64,000 nucleotides of DNA from Flavobacteriaceae bacterium. Its GTDB lineage: Bacteria > Bacteroidota > Bacteroidia > Flavobacteriales > Flavobacteriaceae. Where the stretch lies: NCBI GenBank assembly GCA_029248185.1, contig JAQWJV010000016.1, positions 1 to 64,000 on the forward strand, read 5' to 3'. Shown in pieces: positions 26,619 through 35,512 of this stretch. A model generated the notes under the pieces. The model did not search any database. It was not told where the DNA came from and saw only the letters and a list, made by a program, of their open reading frames with translations. The stretch's first letter is position 1. The number at the start of each line of letters is the position of its first letter. A program made the position numbers and the translations under genes.

Positions 26619-28520
26619 TTATTCTTGAGCTGATTGGAGAAGTTCCCAAGTTTCCAACAATTGCTCAAGTGTTTTCTTTTTTTTCTGATAGTTATCAAAA
26701 AAATGGGGTTGAGCAATTGTTTTGTCATATTCAATTTCTAATTCGAAATCAATTTCTTTTATTTCCTGTTCAAGTCGAGCAATCTTCTTTTCTACTTTCT
26801 CAACTTTCTGTTGGGTTGCTCGTTGCTCTTTTTGCTTTTCAAAAGAAATGGGATCAACCTCTTTTTTTTCTTGACGGGCTACCGGTGTTTTCTTCTCCAG
26901 TTCCTTTAAAGAGGATAATTTTTGAAACTCTAGATAAGCATTAATGTCTCCTAAAAAAGGTTTGACTTCTCGATCTTTAAAAGAGACAACTTTTTCACAC
27001 AAGCCCTGCACAAAGTCACGGTCGTGAGAGACTAAAATTAAAGTTCCTTTAAAATTGTGCAATGCCTCTTTTAAAACATTTTTTGAAGCAATGTCTAAAT
27101 GATTGGTCGGCTCATCCATAATCAAGACATTAAAAGGTTGAAGTAATAATTTACACAGTGCCAATCGATTTCGTTCTCCTCCGGAAAGTACGGATACTTT
27201 TTTTTCAACAGCTTCCCCTTGAAATAAAAAAGAACCCAGTAAATCCCTTACTTTTGTTCTGTTTTCGGGTGTTGCAGAATCTTCAGCGGATTCTAAAACT
27301 GTCTTTTTACCATCCAAATAGGTCGATTGATTTTGAGCAAAATATCCTAGTTGAACATTGTGACCCAGTTTCACATTTCCTTCGAAAGGAATTTCATCGA
27401 CTATGATTTTAGCTAAGGTTGATTTCCCCTGGCCATTTTGTCCGACAAAGGCTATTTTTTCACCTCTGATTACATCTAGACTGACCTCATTTAAAACCTG
27501 CTTATCGCCATATGCTTTTGATATGTTGTGGGCTTCCAAAATGATTTTACCCGGTTGATGAGAAATGCCAAACTCAAATTTAATTTTTTTGTTTTCTTCA
27601 GGATCAATTTCTATACGATCAATTTTATCCAACTTTTTGATCAGGGATTGTGCCATACTTGCCTTTGAGGCTTTGGCTCTGAAACGTTCAATCAGTTTTT
27701 CAGTTTGTTGAATTTGTTTTTCCTGATTTTTTTGAGCAGCTTGTTGTTGCGCCCGTAGTTCATGTCGCAACAGCATGTATTTAGAATAAGATTTTTTAAA
27801 ATCAAAAATCCTTTGTTGTACAATTTCTATGGTACGATTGGTCACTTGGTCGAGAAACATTCTGTCATGAGAAACCATTACTAATGCCCCTTTATATTTT
27901 TTAAGAAACTGCTCTAGCCATACAATAGATTCAATATCTAAATGGTTGGTAGGCTCATCCAATAACAGAATATCATTTTCTTTCAATAACAATTTCGCCA
28001 GTTCTATTCGCATACGCCATCCGCCTGAAAAAGTATCGGTAGGAGCATTTAAATCGTCCATAGAAAACCCTAAGCCAAGTAATATTTTTTCCGTTTGTGC
28101 TTGATAATGATAGCCTCCAATCATTTCATATCGGGTATTAAGCTCTGTGAGTTCGTCCAAGACATCCATGTAAGCTTGACTTTCATAATCTTGGGTTTTC
28201 TCCATTATTTCATGGATTTCCTCTTGACGTTTTTCTACTTTTATAATTTCTTCAAAAGCTAAATAGGCCTCCTCTAAAACCGTCCGTCCATTTTCAAAAT
28301 CCAAATCTTGAGGGAGATATCCAATAAGACAATTTTTCTCAAGCGCAAAAGTTCCAGAAGTTGGGAGATTTTCTTTGGCTAACAATTTTAATAAAGTGGA
28401 TTTACCTGCACCATTTTTACCAATTAATCCTACCCTATCTCCTTTTCCTAGTCGAAAAGAAATAGCATCAAAGAGGGTCTCTCCTCCAAAACTGACCGTG
28501 ATATTATGTGCATTAAACAT
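26619..28520 (-). CDS. ABC-F family ATP-binding protein
   Basis: Two ATPase domains (GKNGAGKSTLLKLL, GQNGQGKSTLAKI) with LSGGERNRLALCKLL and no TM segments. Confidence 0.95.
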   Translation of the reverse strand: MFNAHNITVSFGGETLFDAISFRLGKGDRVGLIGKNGAGKSTLLKLLAKENLPTSGTFALEKNCLIGYLPQDLDFENGRTVLEEAYLAFEEIIKVEKRQEEIHEIMEKTQDYESQAYMDVLDELTELNTRYEMIGGYHYQAQTEKILLGLGFSMDDLNAPTDTFSGGWRMRIELAKLLLKENDILLLDEPTNHLDIESIVWLEQFLKKYKGALVMVSHDRMFLDQVTNRTIEIVQQRIFDFKKSYSKYMLLRHELRAQQQAAQKNQEKQIQQTEKLIERFRAKASKASMAQSLIKKLDKIDRIEIDPEENKKIKFEFGISHQPGKIILEAHNISKAYGDKQVLNEVSLDVIRGEKIAFVGQNGQGKSTLAKIIVDEIPFEGNVKLGHNVQLGYFAQNQSTYLDGKKTVLESAEDSATPENRTKVRDLLGSFLFQGEAVEKKVSVLSGGERNRLALCKLLLQPFNVLIMDEPTNHLDIASKNVLKEALHNFKGTLILVSHDRDFVQGLCEKVVSFKDREVKPFLGDINAYLEFQKLSSLKELEKKTPVARQEKKEVDPISFEKQKEQRATQQKVEKVEKKIARLEQEIKEIDFELEIEYDKTIAQPHFFDNYQKKKKTLEQLLETWELLQSAQE

Positions 28521-29580
28521 AGGATTTATTTGGTTTGCAAAAATAAGCTTCAAAACGGTTAATCGCTACTGCTTGGGGTAATTCTTTTTTAAAATGAATC
28601 AAATCATACAGCCAACAAGAGAGTAAAGGAGCCATAAGCACTCCACGCGTTCCTAAGCCATTAAATACATAAAGGTTGTTATAATCTGGATGTTTACCCA
28701 ATAAAGGTCTGCGATCAGTCACTGTAGGTCTCATACAGGCACTGTGATGAATAACTTCATAAGGCGTATCGATAAGCGTTTCTAATTTGTTACGAATCCA
28801 CTTGAGCCCTTCAGATGTAATTGCATTGGTTTTATCCTTTGGATTGAATGTAGCCCCTACCCAAAATAAATCATGTTCAATAGGGCTTATAAAAATACCC
28901 CCTTTAATGATTTGCTTTCGAGATAATTTAGGGGCTTTGATTTTTAGATACTCTCCTTTAGAACCCACCAAAGGCAAATAATTAAACCAAGGGTTGTTTT
29001 TTAAACCAAAGCCTTCACAAAAGACTATATTTTTTGCTTCAATTCCTTTGTAAACAATCTTTTCTTTATGCTTTTCCAGTGCTGTATAATCAAAACTTTC
29101 TTCAAGCTTTTGATTTAAATTTAAAGCGGTAAAAAAAGTGTCTAACATCCTATTAACACCAAGACGGCCCACATTTTTAACGGAACCATAACCAAAATTT
29201 CGTTTAATCCCATCAGTTGATTTCGTGTGAAAAATAGGATCTAAAAATGAGTTCAAACCTTCTTCTTGTGAAGCTACACTCCATGAATTATGTTCTCCAG
29301 CAGAAAAAAAATGCCGATGAATGGGTAAAGGATGAAAAACTGTAGTTTCGAATTCAGACTCAAAACGCTTATAATTTGGCATTGCATAATTTAAAAATTC
29401 AGATCCTTTCCAAGCCAGAGTATATCGCTTCAAAACAGTTGGGTTACAAATACCCGCTGCGTTTCTACTCGCACTATTTTTGGGTTTATCTATAACTAGA
29501 AATTCTTTGTTATGCGCTTTTAATTGCTGTGCATAGTGAAAACCAGCCAATCCAAAACCAACAATGATAGAATGTTTCAT
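28513..29580 (-). CDS. FAD-dependent oxidoreductase (DadA-like)
   Basis: SIIVGFGLAGFHYAQQLKAHNKEFLVIDK; YNNLYVFNGLGTRGVLMAPLLS. Confidence 0.88.
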   Translation of the reverse strand: MKHSIIVGFGLAGFHYAQQLKAHNKEFLVIDKPKNSASRNAAGICNPTVLKRYTLAWKGSEFLNYAMPNYKRFESEFETTVFHPLPIHRHFFSAGEHNSWSVASQEEGLNSFLDPIFHTKSTDGIKRNFGYGSVKNVGRLGVNRMLDTFFTALNLNQKLEESFDYTALEKHKEKIVYKGIEAKNIVFCEGFGLKNNPWFNYLPLVGSKGEYLKIKAPKLSRKQIIKGGIFISPIEHDLFWVGATFNPKDKTNAITSEGLKWIRNKLETLIDTPYEVIHHSACMRPTVTDRRPLLGKHPDYNNLYVFNGLGTRGVLMAPLLSCWLYDLIHFKKELPQAVAINRFEAYFCKPNKSYV

Positions 29581-29595
29581 AGGGTAAAAATACCA

Positions 29596-29627
29596 TAAAA
29601 AAAGCGCCTAAGTTTCCTAAAGCGCTT
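29596..29627 (-). terminator. Terminator downstream of gldN
   Basis: Minus AAGCGC...GGCGCTTTTTTTAT. Confidence 0.75.
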
Positions 29628-29647
29628 GATGGGTATGAAGAATAAAA

Positions 29648-30553
29648 TTAATTATTCCAAAGATCTTGTTCAAAGTCTCTAATTACTGATTGGATTCGCT
29701 CAGATTCAAGTAACTGACGTAATGCATCCTCATAAATATACTGATTTACTGCACGGTCTTCATAGACATTCTCTTCTTGATAAATAATCGTATTAAAACG
29801 TCTAGAGTTTAGCATCTTATCAAAAGTGATGGGTTGAGAAGAATTTCTAGTATTAAATACTTGACTCTTATTTAAAGCCTCTCGCGCATCTGGAAACCAG
29901 ACCCAAAAAAGAGGCACTAGAGCATCTGCCATTGCCGCTGGCCCTTCGCTCAAAGTAGATACATCGGGTGCAACCGGGGCAATCCCTAAAAGTCTATATT
30001 TTAATTCTCCTAAACGCTTATTGACATACCAAGTCCCTTTGATCCGGTATTGAACCACCTTATCTGTTTCTATCTTATAGATATCATAATCATCTTCTGT
30101 GACTTGTTCCCCTGAATTTGATTTTTCTATACCGACAGCTGAAAGCTTTTTAGATTCTAATCGTTCCTCTAAGTCTTCTGCAGTTAATTTATCATTAAAG
30201 TATGAGGTAGAATAAATTTCATTAATATTTCCTGACTTAATGTTATCAATTAGCACTCTAAACAAGGATTGTCTTGTGGCAGAAAGATATCCATTATTAA
30301 TTGTTGGATAATAATATGGAAAATTAATTCTTTCATCTAAATCAATTATTTCCCAAATCGTCTTTGACCACAATACGTCTCTATCATCTACATAACCATA
30401 AGCAATGGGTGAAGTATTATTTGCTGCAAGTTGTTCTGCATTTTGAAATCCAATTTCTTGAGGCACCTTGGCATTCAATAAATTGTTTTGAGCTAAACTT
30501 TGCTCAGTACAAAATAGCAGGGTAAATAAGACAATAAAGACTTGTTTTTTCAT
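29648..30553 (-). CDS. gldN: Gliding motility / T9SS protein GldN
   Basis: DDRDVLWSKTIWEIIDLDERINFPYYYPT; last gene of gldKLMN order. Confidence 0.95.
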   Translation of the reverse strand: MKKQVFIVLFTLLFCTEQSLAQNNLLNAKVPQEIGFQNAEQLAANNTSPIAYGYVDDRDVLWSKTIWEIIDLDERINFPYYYPTINNGYLSATRQSLFRVLIDNIKSGNINEIYSTSYFNDKLTAEDLEERLESKKLSAVGIEKSNSGEQVTEDDYDIYKIETDKVVQYRIKGTWYVNKRLGELKYRLLGIAPVAPDVSTLSEGPAAMADALVPLFWVWFPDAREALNKSQVFNTRNSSQPITFDKMLNSRRFNTIIYQEENVYEDRAVNQYIYEDALRQLLESERIQSVIRDFEQDLWNN

Positions 30554-30564
30554 TTGGACAACTA

Positions 30565-32142
30565 TTAGTTTATCGTAATGGATATTGGTGACGTTTGCTT
30601 TAATTTATAACTAGGATTTGAAGGAATTATTACTTCGATATCAGAAATAATTACTGTTTGTCCATTTTTAATTCTACTTAAGGCTCTTATAGCCTTACTA
30701 TCCAACTTATTTCCTTTAATTACTGCGCTAGGTTGCCCTGGAGCTCTAAATCGGAAAGATTTGGTTTGAAGTGGTAAATCAAAATCAAAGTCTTCTAACT
30801 TAGCTTCCACTGTACCGCGTTCTAGACTCGATTTGGGTAGCGTAAAAGAACCTGATTGACCTCTAAAGTATCCTGCAGGTTTTGGTATATCCTTAATTCT
30901 AAATGTAGAAACAGAAGATACTCTGTTTCCATCAGGTAATGTCCCTGATACATTGATTTTTACCTCTCTCCCCTTTCCTGGGAATAAATTGTACTTACTG
31001 CCTTTAACTCGTTTAAGTCCTTGGGCAGTAGCTTTAATTTTGCTGTCTTGAATTCCTGGAATAGAAATCGTAATTGGATTTTGAACTCCTCGATAGACCA
31101 CATTCATTTTATCTGCAGAAATAACAGCTGAATTAGGTTTGGAAATTACAGAATACATTTGATTCACTGAAATTTTAGATTCGTTCCCTTCATTGAGGAA
31201 AACAAGGTCTCCTTCAATAGTATGGTCTCCTGGAGACCCTGCGTTAACATTCAGTTTAATTCCTCCAGGGATTAACTCATAGTCATCAGAAGTTAATGAT
31301 CTTCCATCAATTTTTAAATCTACAGAGTTTGGATTTTGAGCTCCTCCTTTTCTTCCCAGTATAACGCTTCCATCAAAAGTTTCACCTTGGTAATAGGCTC
31401 CTTTTTCAGTAATCAAAAGACTGGTGTAATTAGATTCGTTCACCGTAGATGACATTTTTAATTCCTTACCCATAAGGGTTGTTAAAACGTCGTGTTCTGT
31501 TTGACGAATATCATTTTGCATCATCGTTAATTTTGCAAGAGAAGAAACTAAAGGAAAGCCTTTGTAGTTGTAATCCAACCAAGGTTCGTCTATGTTGTCT
31601 TTATTTTTGATATTATTATTCATATCTCCTGTAAAAAATCGATCTTCAACCATCTCAATGTAGATAGGGAATTGACTTCCAAAAACTTGAATGACCTGCA
31701 TCTTATAGTTTTGAATTAAATCTATAAACTCCGAGGATGCCGCATCAGAACCTTCTTTAAACCAGATTACATCAAGCGCATCACCTTTATCCATTTGAGA
31801 ATACTCTTTAAGTTCAGGATCTTTAAGTTTTTGCTTTTCTGTAATCGTACTTTTAATGGATTCTATTTTATTAAAAAACGCATCTGATTCTTGCTTGATT
31901 TTTTTTGCAGTCCGGTCGTGACCTATCCATTTACCCCCTTTTTCAGCGGCATTAACTTCGATATTCTGATAGAGTAAAGCATTACTTTCTGATATTCTAA
32001 GGTTAGCGTCAGATATTTTTACAAACATTTGACCAAATCCATCCAGCACTTCTTTACTCACATTCAATGCAAGCATGGTAATAAATACCAAATACATCAA
32101 ACTAATAAGCTTCTGCCTGGGGGTTTCTTTTGCTCCAGCCAT
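30565..32142 (-). CDS. gldM: Gliding motility / T9SS protein GldM
   Basis: MAGAKETPRQKLISLMYLVFITMLALNVSKEVLDGF. Confidence 0.97.
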   Translation of the reverse strand: MAGAKETPRQKLISLMYLVFITMLALNVSKEVLDGFGQMFVKISDANLRISESNALLYQNIEVNAAEKGGKWIGHDRTAKKIKQESDAFFNKIESIKSTITEKQKLKDPELKEYSQMDKGDALDVIWFKEGSDAASSEFIDLIQNYKMQVIQVFGSQFPIYIEMVEDRFFTGDMNNNIKNKDNIDEPWLDYNYKGFPLVSSLAKLTMMQNDIRQTEHDVLTTLMGKELKMSSTVNESNYTSLLITEKGAYYQGETFDGSVILGRKGGAQNPNSVDLKIDGRSLTSDDYELIPGGIKLNVNAGSPGDHTIEGDLVFLNEGNESKISVNQMYSVISKPNSAVISADKMNVVYRGVQNPITISIPGIQDSKIKATAQGLKRVKGSKYNLFPGKGREVKINVSGTLPDGNRVSSVSTFRIKDIPKPAGYFRGQSGSFTLPKSSLERGTVEAKLEDFDFDLPLQTKSFRFRAPGQPSAVIKGNKLDSKAIRALSRIKNGQTVIISDIEVIIPSNPSYKLKQTSPISITIN

Positions 32143-32145
32143 CTC

Positions 32146-32796
32146 TTATTTTTTATTCATTGCGTTCAACATCCCACCATATACATTATTCAATGCGGCA
32201 AGGTTCGCTGACAAATTTTCCATTTGAGCCCTAAGTTGTTCTGCATTTTCATTTACCTTATCGCTGAAATCAATACCGTCTTTGGAATTTGCAAGCTGAT
32301 TTTGATAATTTAAATTTAATTGTTCCAAATGAGAAGCTGCATTAGCCAATTCTGAAGAATAGGTTTGTGATGCTGTAATTGCTTCTGTTGCAGGAGAAAG
32401 TGCTTTAGCAGAAGTTTCTAAGCCTTTGATACTATCGGCTAGAGAATTCATTAACTTAACATCCAATTTTGCTTCTGCCATGATGGCATCAATTTTAGAG
32501 GACAAACCTTCCTCACCTCCAGCTGCTGTAGTTTTTTTAGCTCCAGAACCTTTTACTTTTTTAACATAATCATTATGTTCTTCTTTAATCTCTCCAGTGT
32601 TTAAGGCCGCAACAGTAAAAATCAATGCCTCTGTTCCTAAACCTAAACCTAATACTAGTCCCCCTGTAATTGGACCTATTTCAAGGTGAAGAATTTTAAA
32701 AAGAGCTCCAATAATTACTACGGCTCCACCAAGACCAAATAACATGTGCATGGCAACTTTACTTCTGAGGCGTTTATTTAAGGTTTTATCATCCAT
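32146..32796 (-). CDS. gldL: Gliding motility / T9SS protein GldL
   Basis: GLGGAVVIIGALFKILHLEIGPITGGLVLGLGLGTEALIF. Confidence 0.96.
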   Translation of the reverse strand: MDDKTLNKRLRSKVAMHMLFGLGGAVVIIGALFKILHLEIGPITGGLVLGLGLGTEALIFTVAALNTGEIKEEHNDYVKKVKGSGAKKTTAAGGEEGLSSKIDAIMAEAKLDVKLMNSLADSIKGLETSAKALSPATEAITASQTYSSELANAASHLEQLNLNYQNQLANSKDGIDFSDKVNENAEQLRAQMENLSANLAALNNVYGGMLNAMNKK

Positions 32797-32856
32797 TTTA
32801 AATTGATTTATTGATTATATGATGCTAAATATAGCAAGAATTTATTAGTTTTTAAG

Positions 32857-34233
32857 TTATTTAATCTTAACCTTTTGAACGCCCAAGTAATCCTGAACGG
32901 TTCTAAATCCAATGTAACTTCTAGAGGTATCGGAATATTCATAGTCCCTTGAGCTGACTCTTAAAAAGTAAGCTACATCTTTCCAGGACCCGCCACGCAC
33001 AACCTTTCGAAATTCATTTGCAAATGACATATTTGGATTTAAAGAAGCTACGTATTCATAAGCCCCAGTGTCGTATGATGAATTTGTCCACTCAGCAACG
33101 TTACCTGCCATGTTATAGAGGTTATAATCGTTGGGATCATAGGATCGAGCTTCTACAGTATACACTGCCTGATCTGAAGCGTAATCTCCACGTAAGGGTT
33201 TAAAATTGGCCAAAAAACAGGCTCTATCATTTAATAAATACGGTGATCCCCATGGGTAGGTTCCAGAAGGTATTCCCCCACGAGCAGCATATTCCCACTC
33301 TGCTTCATTAGGCAATCTAAACCTACTGACAGATGGTTTACCTTTTTCCCTTTGGTATCCGTTTTTAAAATTTGTTCTCCAGTTACAGAAGGCAACCGCT
33401 TGCCCCCATGAGACTCCAACAACGGGATAGTCCTGATAAGCTGGATGCGAAAAATAATCATTGTGCATTGGCTCGTTATAAGAATAAACAAAATCCTTTA
33501 TCCAAACCGTTGTATCTGGGTAAATTTGAACCGCTTCTTTTTTGATAAAAGGGGTTCTATCAATAAATTGTTTCCGTGTACGTTTTGATTCTGCTGCCGC
33601 TCCTTCAGCATCAAACCAAGTGTATGCATACACTAACTTAGAAACATCCAGTTTAATTTCGCCATTATACCACTGCTCAGGTGGTAAATACAAAGAATCC
33701 ATTACCTCTGCATACGCCTGATCATAATAATCTTCGGTATTCCAACTTAGATTAGCATCCCAATTTAATGCACGACCTGCAAATAAATCTTCGCTTACAT
33801 CATAGTAGTTGGCACGCATGTATTTTTGAAACTCATTGAGCTTAGTTGTGTCTGCATCCTGAAAAGCAAATTCGCCAATTCCGTCCTTATTGTCTTCCCC
33901 CAATTCAAGTTCATCCGCTTTTCGAGCAAGCATTGCTAGCGCAATCGAGTCTTTTACCCAATAAACAAATTGGCGGTATTCACTATTTGTAATTTCCGTT
34001 TCATCAATATAAAATGAAGGAACAGTTACAGTACGTGCGGGTGCATTTTGAAGTTGAGCATTGTCCTCATCTGATTTACCCATAATGTAGGATCCGCCTT
34101 CAACAAGTTGCATCCCATAAGGCTTTTCACCAAACCATTTTTTCTGTTTGACACCAATGAGTTCTCCTCTATTCTTATTTCCACAAGAAACGATCAGAAG
34201 AGAAATACTCAGTAGAACTAAAAGTCTTTTCAT
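32857..34233 (-). CDS. gldK: T9SS lipoprotein GldK
   Basis: FGE-sulfatase-like fold; VEGGSYIMGKSDEDN; RLPNEAEWEYAARGG; VVRGGSWKDVAYFLRVSSRDY. Confidence 0.96.
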   Translation of the reverse strand: MKRLLVLLSISLLIVSCGNKNRGELIGVKQKKWFGEKPYGMQLVEGGSYIMGKSDEDNAQLQNAPARTVTVPSFYIDETEITNSEYRQFVYWVKDSIALAMLARKADELELGEDNKDGIGEFAFQDADTTKLNEFQKYMRANYYDVSEDLFAGRALNWDANLSWNTEDYYDQAYAEVMDSLYLPPEQWYNGEIKLDVSKLVYAYTWFDAEGAAAESKRTRKQFIDRTPFIKKEAVQIYPDTTVWIKDFVYSYNEPMHNDYFSHPAYQDYPVVGVSWGQAVAFCNWRTNFKNGYQREKGKPSVSRFRLPNEAEWEYAARGGIPSGTYPWGSPYLLNDRACFLANFKPLRGDYASDQAVYTVEARSYDPNDYNLYNMAGNVAEWTNSSYDTGAYEYVASLNPNMSFANEFRKVVRGGSWKDVAYFLRVSSRDYEYSDTSRSYIGFRTVQDYLGVQKVKIK

Positions 34234-34366
34234 TAATATTTTTATTAAAATCTAGTTTATGCTTTTGTTCAGAATAAAACTAGTTATTTTTTTACTAACT
34301 ACATTAAAAACTATCAATTTGATTCAGATTAATTTTAATTAGAAATCAATTCTTCATTAAAATAAT

Positions 34367-35512
34367 CTATAAACGCTTCACGGCATTATACCAACGATCG
34401 GGTATTTTGTCGTGAATCGCATCTTGATAATCTTTTTCCGTGCATGCTAATAACGTAGTAGTTTTTGTTTTATTATTTAAATGTGAATTATTTGTTAATT
34501 CCATCCACCAGCGTTGGCTTTTTTCGCTTTTGTAGAAGACCATAATTTGATCCGAAAGGGTCACAGAGTATTTGGATAAATCATTTGTATAAACAGGATA
34601 TTCTCCAAACCTATACTGAATTCCCTCAATAAAATACCATACCATTTGTGCCAACAGTTGGTGTGTCATTGGTGTTGAAGGTATTTCAAAAATACCCATA
34701 TAACTTATTCGATCGCTAATTCCAGCATAGCGTGTCAATCCACAAATTGTTCTTGAATCCATCCCGTTTGGCTGGCCTTTTAGCGGGTCGGCAATGGCCT
34801 GCCAAGAAAGGCATTTCATATCAAAACCAACGATATCTGCATCCCTAAAAATGGGTTCTGAAAGTTCAGGATTATCGAGTACTTGACCCAAGCGAATTCC
34901 ATCAAAATAGAGCTTCTCCATAAGGTCCTTTTCTTCAAGCGCACAATAATAGGTTTGGAAACCAATATTGGTATAATTGTTTAAAACATTGGGTTTGTCC
35001 ATAATAATCCGACTCATATAGGATCGTCCGGATATTAACTCATCCTCTTGAGAAAAATCATAGGATCGATCTACTGATACAACATTAACCAACTGTTTAA
35101 ACTTTTGAAAAACCTGATATAAAGGAAAAAGTAAATCATGACTTCCCCCAATAAAAACTGGGATGATATTCATTTGCTTTAAATGAATACCAATTTCTTT
35201 TACAGCGAAATACGTATCCTCTACTTTTTCACCATTGGGCAAATCTCCAAGGTCTGCGATTTTTAAATTCCAGTTACCGGGATACAATTCGTAGAATACT
35301 TTTCTAAATTGGTTTACATTGTAGGTGGTATTGGCATAAAAACTATTGCGATATTCACTCAAGCCAATTAAAACAATTTGCAATCCTTTGAGTTCTGGAA
35401 GCCCACTGGCTTCGGAATGAATACTTATGTTTTTTCCTATAATTTGTTTTGGCAATAAAGATAAACCCACTAAAGTTTCATTTTCAATGGGAACAAGTAA
35501 TTCTAAACTCAT
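34367..35512 (-). CDS. Arginase/formimidoylglutamase-fold protein with degenerate metal ligands
   Basis: IPVFIGGSHDLLFPLYQ retained; SVDRSYDF replaces DxHxD; GFDMKCLS replaces DxD. Confidence 0.85.
   Translation of the reverse strand: MSLELLVPIENETLVGLSLLPKQIIGKNISIHSEASGLPELKGLQIVLIGLSEYRNSFYANTTYNVNQFRKVFYELYPGNWNLKIADLGDLPNGEKVEDTYFAVKEIGIHLKQMNIIPVFIGGSHDLLFPLYQVFQKFKQLVNVVSVDRSYDFSQEDELISGRSYMSRIIMDKPNVLNNYTNIGFQTYYCALEEKDLMEKLYFDGIRLGQVLDNPELSEPIFRDADIVGFDMKCLSWQAIADPLKGQPNGMDSRTICGLTRYAGISDRISYMGIFEIPSTPMTHQLLAQMVWYFIEGIQYRFGEYPVYTNDLSKYSVTLSDQIMVFYKSEKSQRWWMELTNNSHLNNKTKTTTLLACTEKDYQDAIHDKIPDRWYNAVKRL

Noticed and set aside
28513-29580. MnmC-type tRNA modification enzyme
   Set aside because: Only the FAD oxidoreductase half is present; without a methyltransferase domain a DadA-like call is safer.
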